Assembly (NCBI RefSeq): GCF_016123485.1 | Contig: NZ_JADCKQ010000009.1 | Span: forward strand, 62,001-126,000 | Direction: 5' to 3' | DNA: 64,000 nucleotides | From: Halocynthiibacter styelae | Lineage (GTDB): Bacteria > Pseudomonadota > Alphaproteobacteria > Rhodobacterales > Rhodobacteraceae | In this document: positions 25,026 to 34,773 of the stretch, piece after piece | How positions within the stretch are numbered: position 1 is the stretch's first letter | Layout: the number at the start of each line of letters is the position of its first letter | Program-made: the position numbers and the translations under genes | Notes under the pieces: model-generated | Seen by the model: the letters and a program-made list of their open reading frames with translations, nothing else | The model's database searches: none | Told to the model about the DNA's origin: nothing

Positions 25026-26492
25026 TCAGCTGCCGTGGGGCTTTTTACCCAGGTGTTTACGCAGACGCGAAGGTGTTGATTTTGTGCGGTCTTTATACGG
25101 GTTGTCCTGACTGCGCATCCAGAGACGGATCGGAATGCCGGGCATGTCGAAATCCACCCGCAACCCGTTCACCAGATAGCGTGTATAGCTTTCGGGCAGC
25201 TTTTCGGGCAGCGAACACATGATAACAAAGCCAGGCGGGCGTGTACGCACCTGTGTCATGTAACGCAGTTTAATGCGACGGCCAGATGGTGCGGGGGGCG
25301 GGTGCGCCTCGAGCATGTCCATGAGCCAGCGGTTCAGTTTCGCGGTGGAAATCCGGCGGTTCCAGATGTCATGCACGCGCAGCACAGCTTCGCGCAGACG
25401 TTCCATACCACGGCCGGTTTTCGCGGAAATCGTGATCAATGGCGCGCCTTTCAGCTGCGGCAGCAGACGGGCAAAAGATTCTTTGAGGTCTTTCAGCTTT
25501 TGCTGTTTTTCGTCCTCAATATCCCATTTGTTCACCGCGATCACCACGGCGCGACCTTCGCGTTCCGCAAGGTCGGCTATGCGCAGATCCTGTTGTTCAA
25601 ACGGGATCGCCGCATCCAGCAGAACCACCACGACTTCGGCAAATTTTACCGCGCGCAGACCATCGGCAACGGACAGTTTTTCAAGCTTTTCCTGCACTTT
25701 GGCTTTTTTGCGCATACCAGCGGTGTCAAACATCCGCACAGGTGTGTCGCCCCAGTCAAACCGCAGGGAGATCGCATCACGGGTGATGCCCGCTTCGGGG
25801 CCCGTCAGCAGGCGCTCTTCGCCCAGAACCTGGTTGATAAGCGTGGATTTACCAGCGTTCGGGCGACCAACAACAGCGATCTGCAGCGGGCGGCCCGTTG
25901 TGAAATCGCGGCTTTTGCCTTCGACTTCGGCGTCAGCTTCTTCATCGGTCAGCTCGACGTCAACGTCGGGCATTTCTTCTTGTTCTTTGGCTTCATAGGC
26001 ATCAGCCAGCGGCATCAGAACCTGGTACAGATCTTCCATGCCTTCGCCATGTTCGCCGGACAGGCGCAGCGGTTCACCAAGACCAAGCGAATAGGCTTCA
26101 AGCCAGCCTTCTTCGCCGGCTTTGCCTTCGGATTTATTCGCGGCCAGGATCACATGTTTGGCGTTTTTGCGCAGGATATCTGCGAACAGTTCATCCGTCG
26201 CCAGAACACCGTCACGTGCGTCGATCATGAACAGACAGATGTCTGCCATTTCAGCCGCGCGTTCCGTCAGGCGGCGCATCCGGCCCTGAAGGCTGTCATC
26301 TGTCGCGTCTTCCAGACCGGCGGTGTCGATCACGGTGAACCGCAGATCCCCCAGGCGGGCCTCGCCTTCGCGCAGGTCACGGGTCACGCCCGGCTGGTCA
26401 TCAACAAGCGCCAGCTTCTGCCCGACAAGGCGGTTAAACAGGGTGGATTTCCCCACATTCGGACGGCCAACAATGGCGACGGTAAGTGTCAT
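25026..26492 (-). CDS. der: Ribosome-assembly GTPase Der (EngA)
   Basis: A 488-residue tandem-GTPase protein. Domain 1: GRPNVGKST (P-loop), DTAGLED, NKSE. Domain 2: [24 protein letters not shown]-like C-terminal domain follows (about 385-460, [20 protein letters not shown]). An acidic linker of about 25 residues ([20 protein letters not shown]) separates the G domains. Der helps late 50S ribosome maturation. The order yfgM-bamB-der is the same as in E. coli. A terminator-like hairpin stands between bamB and der, so der probably also has its own promoter. Confidence 0.97.
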   Translation of the reverse strand: MTLTVAIVGRPNVGKSTLFNRLVGQKLALVDDQPGVTRDLREGEARLGDLRFTVIDTAGLEDATDDSLQGRMRRLTERAAEMADICLFMIDARDGVLATDELFADILRKNAKHVILAANKSEGKAGEEGWLEAYSLGLGEPLRLSGEHGEGMEDLYQVLMPLADAYEAKEQEEMPDVDVELTDEEADAEVEGKSRDFTTGRPLQIAVVGRPNAGKSTLINQVLGEERLLTGPEAGITRDAISLRFDWGDTPVRMFDTAGMRKKAKVQEKLEKLSVADGLRAVKFAEVVVVLLDAAIPFEQQDLRIADLAEREGRAVVIAVNKWDIEDEKQQKLKDLKESFARLLPQLKGAPLITISAKTGRGMERLREAVLRVHDIWNRRISTAKLNRWLMDMLEAHPPPAPSGRRIKLRYMTQVRTRPPGFVIMCSLPEKLPESYTRYLVNGLRVDFDMPGIPIRLWMRSQDNPYKDRTKSTPSRLRKHLGKKPHGS

Positions 26493-26539
26493 GATTCATT
26501 TCCCCGGACGGATAAGCCGCCCCGATACACCATATATGC

Positions 26540-26572
26540 AAAAAGCGAAAGGGGGCGTGGTATTTCGCCCCC
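26540..26572 (-). terminator. Terminator-like hairpin between bamB and der
   Basis: Read on the minus strand, GGGGGCG (26572-26566) pairs with CGCCCCC (26557-26551), with an 8-base loop, followed by TTTCGCTTTTT. A second small GC hairpin (26591-26606) precedes it. This would end or weaken transcription from bamB into der. Confidence 0.65.
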
Positions 26573-26611
26573 TCTGCAAAAATCGAAACGCGCCCGTCAG
26601 CGGGCGGCGTG

Positions 26612-28036
26612 TTACCGGTATGCCAGCAACTGGCCTTTGGCGTTGACCACATAAAGCGTGCCACCGACAACCGCCATGGAGCTTGCGGCCCCACCCGGCA
26701 GCGGCGTTTCAGAGATCAGGCTGCCGTCTTCGGGCGAAAACGCCCGCAACATGCCGTCACCAGAAGCCACCATGACCTGCCCACCGGCAAGGATCGGGCC
26801 GAAATGCGGGTAAACGCTTTCGCGGCGGCGCACTTTACGGGCCTCAAAATACGGCAGGAAAGCCCCCCAGATACGTTCACCCGTAGCGGCGTCCAGACGC
26901 AGAAGTTCCGCCTGATCAGACACGGCAAATACTGCATTGCCAGACGCCCAGACCGGGTTCATCGCACCATCGGTTGCAGTCCAGATGCGTTCGCCGCTGG
27001 TCGCTTCCAGGGCAGCGATCCGGCCGGCAGAAGAACCTACATAGATACGATCGCCGGAAATCACCGGATCGCCTGTGATATCAACCACTTCCGCATAGAC
27101 ACGCCCGCGACGTTGCCCCGCAAGGCTGGCCGCCCAGAGACGCACACCGCCACGTGGGAAGGTCGCGTTCAGATCGCCAGAGGCATAGGGGAAGACTGCG
27201 ATATTGTTGTTCACAGCCGGGCCTGCCCCGCCCGAGATACCGCTTTCAGACGGGATGCCCGGGATGTTCCATTGCACACGACCATCGGTCTTATCAATCG
27301 CCCAGGCTTTGCCGTCACGGGACACCACATAAACGAGATCGCCGTAAACCGTTGGCACCCCGGTTGCAGCCCCTTCCAGACGCTGCGTCCAGAGTTCATC
27401 ACCGGTTGCGGCCTCAACCGCGACAAGCGTGCCAAAACCTGTTGTGACAAACAGGGTGCCGCCATCAATCGCAAGCCCGCCACCGCTGGCCGCGTCATTG
27501 TTGTCAAAGCCCGGCGTCACGTCTTTTGACCAGAGGCGTTCACCACTGGCAGATGTCGCCACAAGCTGTGTGCGGCTGTCCAGCGTAAAGATACGGCCAT
27601 CCGCCACCACTGGATCAGCGGTGATCTGATAGCGGCGGCTGTTGCCTGCCCCGATATCAGCGGACCAGATCAGTTCAGGTGTGCCGTTGAACGCCGGGTG
27701 CTGTACGCGGTGGCTGGCCGATCCGTTGCGGTGGGTCCAGCTTGCATGATTGACCTGCGCAGGCGCGTTAAAGCCCACGGCACGGTTTTCACGCAGCACC
27801 CGGTCGCCAGAGCGTTCCAGTTCTTCGCGGGTTACACGGATTTCTGCTTCGGCATCCCCCGCTTCAAATTCCTGACTGACATTCGCAGGTGCGCGCAGAT
27901 CATGGCGTTCACCCGGCAGGATCACTTCCCGCTTTGAACAGGCCGCCACCAGGATACCGGCCGCCATAAGCGCCATAACTGAGGCCCGGAAAGGCATATT
28001 GCTGCGCAGAGGCGCGTTGTTTGAACTGTTTTTCAC
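26612..28036 (-). CDS. bamB: BamB-like outer-membrane assembly lipoprotein (PQQ-like propeller)
   Basis: A protein of about 474 residues with an N-terminal lipoprotein signal (MALMAAGILVAAC lipobox) and an eight-bladed propeller of PQQ-like repeats (for example GERLWSKDV, GDELWTQRL, DGRVQWNI, GERIWTATD, GERIWGAFL). In the Bam complex, BamB assists insertion of outer-membrane beta-barrel proteins. The start is not certain: GTG 28036 has AAGG 7 bases upstream and gives a 32-residue signal region; ATG 27997 gives a shorter signal without a ribosome binding site, and the frame is open up to 28132. It lies in yfgM-bamB-der order, like E. coli. A proline/acid-rich linker follows the lipid cysteine. 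Confidence 0.85.
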   Translation of the reverse strand: MKNSSNNAPLRSNMPFRASVMALMAAGILVAACSKREVILPGERHDLRAPANVSQEFEAGDAEAEIRVTREELERSGDRVLRENRAVGFNAPAQVNHASWTHRNGSASHRVQHPAFNGTPELIWSADIGAGNSRRYQITADPVVADGRIFTLDSRTQLVATSASGERLWSKDVTPGFDNNDAASGGGLAIDGGTLFVTTGFGTLVAVEAATGDELWTQRLEGAATGVPTVYGDLVYVVSRDGKAWAIDKTDGRVQWNIPGIPSESGISGGAGPAVNNNIAVFPYASGDLNATFPRGGVRLWAASLAGQRRGRVYAEVVDITGDPVISGDRIYVGSSAGRIAALEATSGERIWTATDGAMNPVWASGNAVFAVSDQAELLRLDAATGERIWGAFLPYFEARKVRRRESVYPHFGPILAGGQVMVASGDGMLRAFSPEDGSLISETPLPGGAASSMAVVGGTLYVVNAKGQLLAYR

Positions 28037-28141
28037 GGTCTGACCTTTATCTGTCACGATCTGGCCCCTTTGCCTGAAATATGCCGCAGCCCTGCGGCCT
28101 TCTGCCCTGCAACCCGCAGAGCAGAGATTCACGTCATCAGA

Positions 28142-28801
28142 TTATGTCGTCTCAAGGCTGCCGCCAAGCGCCTCAAGCAATTGCAGAACACGCACGCGCT
28201 GTGCAGAGGTGATCTCTGAATCAACGGCGATGTTTTGCAGACGTTCAATCGCAGCGTCGGTTTCACCCGCAGCAAGATCAAGAGACGCCAGCTGTTCTTC
28301 TGCCAGAAGACGGAAGGCCGCCCCCGGTGCCGCAATGCTTTCAAGCGATGTGCGGGCTTCGACCGCATCAATACCCGCAAGAGAGGCGCCTTTGAGAACA
28401 GCAAGATCGCGATAAACCTGCGCCAGTGAACTGTCTGCCGCAACTTCCGCATACAGCGTGGCAGCGCGGGCCGTATCCCCGGCATCGGCAGCCTCAGCCG
28501 CCTCATAGAACCCCAGAACATTTGCAGCACCACTTTCAGAGGTTGCCGCAGCGCGGGCTTCGGAAAGAGCCTGGATCCGTGTCTGGGGATCTTCGGTTTC
28601 AAGCGCCAGAATAATCCCGTCCCCTGCAGCCTGAGCCGCGGTTTCCATCTGAGATTTCCGGATTTCATTCCAGGTTGCGCCACCAACAATGGCAATGACC
28701 GCGACACCCGCGATCCAGCCATAACGCCGGACCATCGTCCAAAGCTGTTCCTGGCGCACCTCTTCGGTGACTTCTTCAATGAAACTGTCTGTATTGCTCA
28801 C
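28142..28801 (-). CDS. yfgM: YfgM-like TPR-domain inner-membrane protein
   Basis: A protein of 219 residues (E. coli YfgM 206): short acidic N-terminus FIEEVTEEVRQEQLW, a single membrane helix (WIAGVAVIAIVGGATW), then a periplasmic helical/TPR-like region. E. coli YfgM works with PpiD at the SecYEG translocon on proteins leaving the membrane. The start is GTG 28801, with GGGAG 7 bases upstream; an ATG at 28861 would add 20 residues. The place directly before bamB and der supports the call, since sequence similarity in this family is low. Confidence 0.75.
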   Translation of the reverse strand: MSNTDSFIEEVTEEVRQEQLWTMVRRYGWIAGVAVIAIVGGATWNEIRKSQMETAAQAAGDGIILALETEDPQTRIQALSEARAAATSESGAANVLGFYEAAEAADAGDTARAATLYAEVAADSSLAQVYRDLAVLKGASLAGIDAVEARTSLESIAAPGAAFRLLAEEQLASLDLAAGETDAAIERLQNIAVDSEITSAQRVRVLQLLEALGGSLETT

Positions 28802-29206
28802 AGAGCTGCTCCCATAATTTTGCGCGGGGGATCTGTCACCGCCTGACATCATTCCCCACATATAATTTTCTTCCCTCTTAGCGCGTCTGGCGCAGCTTTG
28901 CCAAGGGTTGATACCAGGTCTGAGGGATCGGCTGGCTGCCACAGGCGGCTTCCCGCCCGCAATTCTGCATATTTACACAGTCCGGCTACGGTCTTACGCG
29001 AAACCGAACACTGACAGAAACCTTGCCAGACAGTCTGAAACTGCCTAAATAAACTAAACTGTTCAGAACGCCTGCAGCAAAACGCCATATTTTCTGAAAC
29101 AGCAAGATTTATATCCCGGATTTCACTATTGTTCCGGTGACAGGAATGGAAACGCCGGCCGACGGGCTGGTCATGCGAAGAGGCGCGACGCGCCCGGAAG
29201 GTTAAG
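28802..29206. other. Divergent intergenic region yfgM / RND efflux genes
   Basis: About 400 bases without a convincing gene. The part next to the efflux genes is AT-rich (29040-29130, with CTAAATAAACTAAACTG) and is probably their promoter; a GGAAGG ribosome binding site stands just before ATG 29207. No regulator gene of the TetR or MarR type is beside the pump, and no clear palindrome was found. Confidence 0.5.
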
Positions 29207-30340
29207 ATGAGATTTTTTTCTCTGCTGACAGCAACACTGGTCGTTGTGTTTCTTTATGCCCTTGTACTTGAACGCGACAGCCTGCGCGCCTGGGCTTCCG
29301 GTGCGGCGGCAGAGGAGAACCCTGAAGGCGAAGGGATCGCCCTGCCCGAACAGCTTGTGGCTGTGGTTGCGGTGAAATCCCAGGCCCGTTCCGTTGAAAA
29401 TGCCCTGCTGCTGCGCGGCGAAACCGAAGCTTCACGTCAGGTTGTTGTGTCGTCGGAAACATCCAGCCGTGTGGTTTCTGAACCCATCCGCAAAGGCGCA
29501 TTTGTCGAGGCCGGTCAGTTGCTTTGTGAACTTGATCCCGGCACACGCCCAAGCGCCGTCGCCGAAGCCCGTGCCCGTGTCTCAGAAGCCCAGGCAAATG
29601 AAGTTGCCGCACGCATTGATATTAACGCCGCCGAACGCCTGGGCGAAGGCGGGTATGCCTCAGAAACCCGCGTCGCAACCGCGCGCGCAGCCCAGGAAGC
29701 GGCCCTGGCCGGTGTGCAGGCTGCTGAGGCGGGTGTTGCCGCCGCTGAAAAGGAAATCGAACGTCTGAGCATCCGCGCGCCTTTTGCCGGTCTGCTGGAA
29801 AGTGACACAGCCGAACTGGGGGCTTTGATGCAACCAGGTACGCCTTGCGCCACGGTCATTCAGCTGGACCCTGTGAAACTGGTGGGCTTTGTGCCGGAAA
29901 CCCAGGTCTCTGACATCACCGTTGGTGCCCTGGCAGGTGCACGGCTGACGTCTGGTCATGAAGTCAGCGGTGCTGTCACCTTCCTGTCCCGTTCTTCTGA
30001 CCCGCAGACCCGCACCTTTCGCGTGGAAATCGAAATTCCGAACCCTGATTTCTCTATCCTTGACGGTCAGACCGCTGAGATCCTGATTGCCTCCAGCGGG
30101 TCTGATGCCCATCTTCTGCCCGGCTCCGCCCTGACTCTGTCCAATGACGGCACCCTGGGTGTGCGTATTGTCGGTGAAGGTGACATCGCGAACTTTGCCC
30201 CTGTGGACTACATCCGTGACACGCCGGAAGGTGTCTGGCTGTCCGGTTTGCCTGACGAGGTCATCGTGATCACCGAAGGTCAGGAATATGTTGGCAATGG
30301 CGAAAAGGTTGAAGTGCATTTCGCGGAGAACAACCAATGA
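29207..30340 (+). CDS. RND efflux periplasmic adaptor (HlyD/MFP family)
   Basis: A 377-residue membrane fusion protein: N-terminal anchor (LLTATLVVVFLYALVL), biotinyl-lipoyl halves (LRGETEASRQVVVSSETSSRV... and RAPFAGLLESDTAELGALMQPG), a coiled-coil hairpin rich in Ala/Glu between them (about 120-185), then beta-barrel and membrane-proximal parts (TFRVEIEIPNPD, DGQTAEILI). It links the inner-membrane RND pump to an outer-membrane channel. The gene overlaps the pump gene by four bases (ATGA). No outer-membrane TolC-type gene is in the window, so a shared channel is likely. Confidence 0.9.
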   Translation: MRFFSLLTATLVVVFLYALVLERDSLRAWASGAAAEENPEGEGIALPEQLVAVVAVKSQARSVENALLLRGETEASRQVVVSSETSSRVVSEPIRKGAFVEAGQLLCELDPGTRPSAVAEARARVSEAQANEVAARIDINAAERLGEGGYASETRVATARAAQEAALAGVQAAEAGVAAAEKEIERLSIRAPFAGLLESDTAELGALMQPGTPCATVIQLDPVKLVGFVPETQVSDITVGALAGARLTSGHEVSGAVTFLSRSSDPQTRTFRVEIEIPNPDFSILDGQTAEILIASSGSDAHLLPGSALTLSNDGTLGVRIVGEGDIANFAPVDYIRDTPEGVWLSGLPDEVIVITEGQEYVGNGEKVEVHFAENNQ

Positions 30341-33300
30341 CCCGTATCATCGATTGGGCAGCAGAACATGCCCGAATGGTCCTGGCCTTTATCGTGCTGT
30401 CCCTGACAGCCGGGTCAATGGCTTATGTTTCCCTGCCGAAAGAAGGCGAACCGGATATTGATATTCCGGCGCTTTTCGTATCCGTGCCCTTCCCCGGGAT
30501 TTCTGCGGAAGATGCGGAAAAGCTGCTAGTTCAGCCGATGGAAACGGAACTGTCTGATCTGGATGGCCTGAAAGACATGTCCGGCACCGCAGCCGAAGGC
30601 TACGCCGGTGTGGCGCTGGAATTTGAATTTGGCTGGGACAAGACCAAGATCATCGCCGATGTGCGCGATCGCATGGGCCGGGTGGAAGCAGAATTCCCCG
30701 CAGGTGCCGAAACCTACACCATTAATGAAATCAACTTCTCTGAATTTCCGATCCTGATTGTCAACCTCACCGGCAACGTGCCGGAACGCACTTTGTTGCG
30801 TGTTGTGAAGGACTTGCAGGACGCGGTTGAAGGGCTTGAACCGGTTCTGGAAGCAGGGATTGCCGGCCAGCGCGATGAAATGCTTGAGGTTCTGATCGAT
30901 CCTCTGAAACTTGAGGCCTATAACGTCACTGCCCCTGAACTGATCCAGGTTGTCCAACAGAACAATCAGCTGATCGCTGCGGGCGAAATTGACAGCCCCT
31001 CGGGCACATTTTCCCTGAAGATCCCGTCCAGCTTTGATGAACCGCAGGATGTTTACAATCTGCCGGTTAAAACCAATGGCGAACGGGTGGTCACGCTTGG
31101 TGATCTGGCGGAAATCAACCTGACCTTTGAAGACCGCATCGGCACCGCCCGTTTTAACGGCGAAAACACCGTGGCGTTGCAGGTGGTGAAACGCAAAGGC
31201 TTTAACATCATCGACACGTCAGCCCTGGTCCGTGAAACCATTGAGGCGGAAATCGCCAATTGGCCAGCAGAGCTGAAGGCTGCGGTTGAGGTTGGTTTTT
31301 CCAATGACCAGAGCCGCACAGTCGGATCCATGGTCAGCCAGCTGGAAGGATCGGTTCTGACCGCGATTGCGCTGGTGATGATCGTTATTCTCGGCGCGCT
31401 TGGCGTGCGGTCTGCCCTGCTTGTGGGCTTTGCGATCCCCACGTCGTTCCTGCTGTGTTTCGTGCTGCTGGCCCTCATGGGGATCACCGTTTCCAACATT
31501 GTGATGTTTGGTCTGATCCTTGCGGTGGGGATGCTTGTGGACGGTGCGATTGTGGTTGTGGAATATGCCGACCGCCGCATCAAAGACGGCATTGGCCCGA
31601 TGCACGCCTATGTCGAAGCGGCGAAACGCATGTTCTGGCCGATCATTTCATCAACCGCGACCACGCTTTGTGCCTTCCTGCCAATGTTGTTCTGGCCTGG
31701 TGTGCCCGGGCAATTCATGGGCATGCTGCCGGTGACGCTGATCTTTGTTCTCTCAGCCTCTCTGGTTGTCGCACTGATCTATCTGCCGGTGATGGGCGGC
31801 GTTGCCGGCCGTATGAGCCGCAGCTTTGGTCACATGGCCGACACCCTGCGTCCGCTGCATATCGGCATTCGGATTGCACTGGTTCTGCCGTCGGTCTTCC
31901 TGATCTATTCCGGCCTGAAAGCCATGCTGAATTCCGGGCAGTTCTTTGGCACGCTTCTGGCGCTTGGTGTCTTTGCAGTGGGGGGCATGGCGACCTCTGT
32001 CACCATGGCTGCCGCCCTGCCCGAGCCGCGTGAAAAGCGTATTCAGGCAGGCTTCCGCCGCAATTACTTTGGCCGCATGATCAGTTTCATTTCCGGCAAC
32101 CCGGTGATGCCGCTGGTGGTGCTGGGGGTTTCCGGTTTCTTCGTGATGTCCACCTTCACCTATTTCGGTGCGAACAATAACGGCGTTGAATTCTTTGTGG
32201 AAAGCGAACCGGAACAGGCGATTGTTTATGTCAAACAGCGCGGCAACCTGTCGCTTGAGGAAAAAGATGATGCGGTACGCCGGGTCGAAGAAGTGGTTCT
32301 TTCTGTTCCCGGCATCCAAAGTTCCTTTGCCTTCGCAGGCCAGGGTGGCCTGAACAATAACACCGGCGGCGCACAGCCCCCACGTGACAGTATTGGTCAG
32401 GTGCAGATCGAACTAATCCCATGGGACGAACGCCCGACAGAAACCACGATGGAATTCCTCTTTGGTTTCATCCCCTACCCGGCCACTGGCATTGTGCCGG
32501 AATATGACGGCGATTACGTCATTGACCGTCTGAAAGAACGTCTGGCGGAACTGCCGGGGCTTCAGACTGAAATTCTGAACCTTGCCCAGGGCCCGGCCTC
32601 AGCGAAACCTGTGCATCTGCGTCTGAAAAGCGATGATCCGGAGGCCCTGCGTCTGGCGGCGGAAACCGCGCGGGCACAGTTTGATGGCACAATCGGCCTG
32701 ACAGCGGTTGAAGACACGCTGCCCCTGCCCGGTATCGACTGGGAAATCGAAGTCGACGTGGCGCGTGCTGGTCGTTACGGCGCCGATGTGGCGACTGTGG
32801 GCGGCATGGTGCAGCTTGTGACACGGGGTATTCTGCTGGACACGATGCGGGTTGATTCATCCGATGAAGAAATCGAGATCCGCGTGCGCCTGCCGGAACA
32901 GGATCGCCTGCTATCTACACTGGATACGCTGAAGGTCCGCACGGCTGATGGGCTTGTGCCTTTGTCAAACTTCATCTCGCGCCGTCCGGTTGCAGCGCTT
33001 GCGCAGATTGACCGCGACAACCAGCAACGCAACCTGGATATCAAAGCTGCGGTGGATGATGGTCTGGTGAAATTCACCACGGAAGACGAGGTTGAGGGCG
33101 AAACGGTTGAGGTCATCCAAGCCATCGCATGGGCGCTGGAAGACGGGGCAGAAGCCCCGGCTGGCACCCGTCGCGTGGACAGTGATGCCGGCAGTTTTGC
33201 CTTCACCTGGTTTAATGAGGGCCAGTCTGCGGCTGCTGTGATTGATCTGCTGGATCAGGGCGATGCCAAGACCACGCCGATCACCGCCAATGAACGGATT

Positions 33301-34188
33301 GCTGAGGTCACGAAATGGCTGGAAAGCGGTGATGTTCTGCCAACCGGTGTGACCTGGGAGTGGACCGGCGATCAGGATGATCAGGAAGAAAGCGGGGCCT
33401 TCCTGGCCCAGGCCTTCAGTGGTGCGCTTGGCCTGATGTTCATCATTCTACTGGCGCAGTTCAACTCTGTCTATAATTCGGTTCTTGTGCTTCTGGCGGT
33501 GGTTCTGTCCACCACAGGTGTGCTGATCGGGATGCTGGTGATGGGACAGACGTTCTCTATCATTATGACCGGCACTGGTATTGTGGCTCTGGCGGGGATT
33601 GTGGTGAACAACAACATTGTTCTTATTGATACCTATCAGGAATACGCCCGCTTCATGCCCCGGCTTGAGGCGATTTCCCGCACAGCCCAGGCCCGGATCC
33701 GCCCGGTTCTGTTAACCACGCTGACAACAATGGCTGGCCTGACACCTATGATGCTTGGGCTGAACCTTGATTTCATCAACGGCGGTTATTCTATCGACAG
33801 CCCGACAGCGCTGTGGTGGAAACAACTGGCGACAGCTGTGGTCTTTGGCCTTGGGATTGCAACGGTTCTGACACTTGTGCTGACCCCATCTCTGCTGGCG
33901 CTGCGTGTCTGGATTTCTGTTGGGGCTTACCGGTCATTCTCTGGCCTGAAAGCCATGTCCATGGGGCCGAAAAGCCAGACCGCCCGTGACATTGCCCTGG
34001 GTCGTGCTGCGCGGAAGATCAAAGCGCCAGAGATCCTGTGGAATGTGCCAGAGGTGGAAACAGAAACCTCAACTGAGGACGAAGATCTGCCCGTCTATAT
34101 GAAACAGGCGGCGCAGGACGATGTTGAAGCAGAAACACCCGATGAAAAGCCCGAGAAACCAGGCAAAGACATCAAAGCCGCAGAGTAA
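30337..34188 (+). CDS. RND-family efflux pump, inner-membrane permease
   Basis: A 1283-residue HAE-type RND pump, clearly longer than the usual 1030-1050. The N-terminal helix, porter parts, and TM4 with GMLVDGAIVVVEYADR are typical. TM4 has Asp402-Gly403 where AcrB has two aspartates, so one proton-relay Asp is replaced by Gly. TM10 has VVNNNIVLIDTY. Two additional hydrophobic segments (about 512-528 and 538-558) lie between TM6 and TM7, and a C-terminal tail of about 90 residues is acidic and cytoplasmic (ETSTEDEDLPVYM, ETPDEKPEKPGK). Substrate type cannot be told; lack of heavy-metal motifs argues for drugs, lipids or small organic compounds. A strong terminator follows. Confidence 0.92.
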   Translation: MTRIIDWAAEHARMVLAFIVLSLTAGSMAYVSLPKEGEPDIDIPALFVSVPFPGISAEDAEKLLVQPMETELSDLDGLKDMSGTAAEGYAGVALEFEFGWDKTKIIADVRDRMGRVEAEFPAGAETYTINEINFSEFPILIVNLTGNVPERTLLRVVKDLQDAVEGLEPVLEAGIAGQRDEMLEVLIDPLKLEAYNVTAPELIQVVQQNNQLIAAGEIDSPSGTFSLKIPSSFDEPQDVYNLPVKTNGERVVTLGDLAEINLTFEDRIGTARFNGENTVALQVVKRKGFNIIDTSALVRETIEAEIANWPAELKAAVEVGFSNDQSRTVGSMVSQLEGSVLTAIALVMIVILGALGVRSALLVGFAIPTSFLLCFVLLALMGITVSNIVMFGLILAVGMLVDGAIVVVEYADRRIKDGIGPMHAYVEAAKRMFWPIISSTATTLCAFLPMLFWPGVPGQFMGMLPVTLIFVLSASLVVALIYLPVMGGVAGRMSRSFGHMADTLRPLHIGIRIALVLPSVFLIYSGLKAMLNSGQFFGTLLALGVFAVGGMATSVTMAAALPEPREKRIQAGFRRNYFGRMISFISGNPVMPLVVLGVSGFFVMSTFTYFGANNNGVEFFVESEPEQAIVYVKQRGNLSLEEKDDAVRRVEEVVLSVPGIQSSFAFAGQGGLNNNTGGAQPPRDSIGQVQIELIPWDERPTETTMEFLFGFIPYPATGIVPEYDGDYVIDRLKERLAELPGLQTEILNLAQGPASAKPVHLRLKSDDPEALRLAAETARAQFDGTIGLTAVEDTLPLPGIDWEIEVDVARAGRYGADVATVGGMVQLVTRGILLDTMRVDSSDEEIEIRVRLPEQDRLLSTLDTLKVRTADGLVPLSNFISRRPVAALAQIDRDNQQRNLDIKAAVDDGLVKFTTEDEVEGETVEVIQAIAWALEDGAEAPAGTRRVDSDAGSFAFTWFNEGQSAAAVIDLLDQGDAKTTPITANERIAEVTKWLESGDVLPTGVTWEWTGDQDDQEESGAFLAQAFSGALGLMFIILLAQFNSVYNSVLVLLAVVLSTTGVLIGMLVMGQTFSIIMTGTGIVALAGIVVNNNIVLIDTYQEYARFMPRLEAISRTAQARIRPVLLTTLTTMAGLTPMMLGLNLDFINGGYSIDSPTALWWKQLATAVVFGLGIATVLTLVLTPSLLALRVWISVGAYRSFSGLKAMSMGPKSQTARDIALGRAARKIKAPEILWNVPEVETETSTEDEDLPVYMKQAAQDDVEAETPDEKPEKPGKDIKAAE

Positions 34189-34190
34189 AC

Positions 34191-34220
34191 AAAGGCCGGG
34201 GAAATCCCCGGCCTTTTCTT
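34191..34220 (+). terminator. Rho-independent terminator of the RND genes
   Basis: AAAGGCCGGGG-AAAT-CCCCGGCCTTTT is a perfect GC-rich hairpin followed by TTTTCTTTT, 3 bases after the pump gene stop. The A-run on the left makes it possibly active on both strands, ending the convergent DUF302 gene as well. Confidence 0.9.
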
Positions 34221-34248
34221 TTGTCAGCTTCCGTTCAGAAAATCGCAA

Positions 34249-34698
34249 TCACTCACCGGCGGCGGCGGCCGTCAGCTTGTTCAATGCCCCGGTCATACGG
34301 GTCAGAACCTCTGCATCTTCCGGCAGCCCATGCACCGTGGAAAATTCTGATGGCGCATGCCAGGCCATGGTCACCTGACCTTCGGCATCCTCATAAACAA
34401 CCACCCGCAAAGGCAGATCAAGACCCGCGGATTGCGACAGTTGCATCGCGGGCGTGCCCAGGGCGGGGTTGCCGAACATCAGCATTTCTGTCGGGCGCAG
34501 ATCTGTGCCGACAGACGCCGCCCCCGCAGCATGGTCCACCCGGGCAAATACTTTTGCGCCGGCGTTTTCCACCGCAGCGGCCAGGCGATCTACGGTCTCA
34601 GTCACGGAATAGGCGCTGCTGCGTGTGACCAGGTTTTCAGCGAAAGATGCAGTTGTCATGAGCAGGCTCACTCCTAATGTCAGGGCAAAGTGTTTCAT
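34249..34698 (-). CDS. Secreted DUF302 family protein
   Basis: A 149-residue protein with a cleavable signal peptide (MKHFALTLGVSLLMTTASFA) and a DUF302 domain: SVTETVDRLAAAVENAGAKVFARVDHAAGA, then EMLMFGNPALGTPAMQ, then LPLRVVVYEDAEGQVTMAWHAP. This fold is seen in many secreted bacterial proteins; no enzymatic role is established. Start ATG 34698 is chosen for the signal peptide; an upstream in-frame start at 34743 would place 15 polar residues before it. It stands alone between the RND terminator and the ABC exporter gene. Confidence 0.85.
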   Translation of the reverse strand: MKHFALTLGVSLLMTTASFAENLVTRSSAYSVTETVDRLAAAVENAGAKVFARVDHAAGAASVGTDLRPTEMLMFGNPALGTPAMQLSQSAGLDLPLRVVVYEDAEGQVTMAWHAPSEFSTVHGLPEDAEVLTRMTGALNKLTAAAAGE

Positions 34699-34773
34699 GG
34701 GATATATTCCATAGGTTTCATTGCCCGCAGAAAGCCCGCTCACAGATCAATTGGCAAATCACGTCACCGTCAG

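Noticed and set aside
25302-26654. 450-residue frame antisense to der
   Set aside because: Reverse frame of the tandem GTPase with both G-domain motif sets intact on the other strand.
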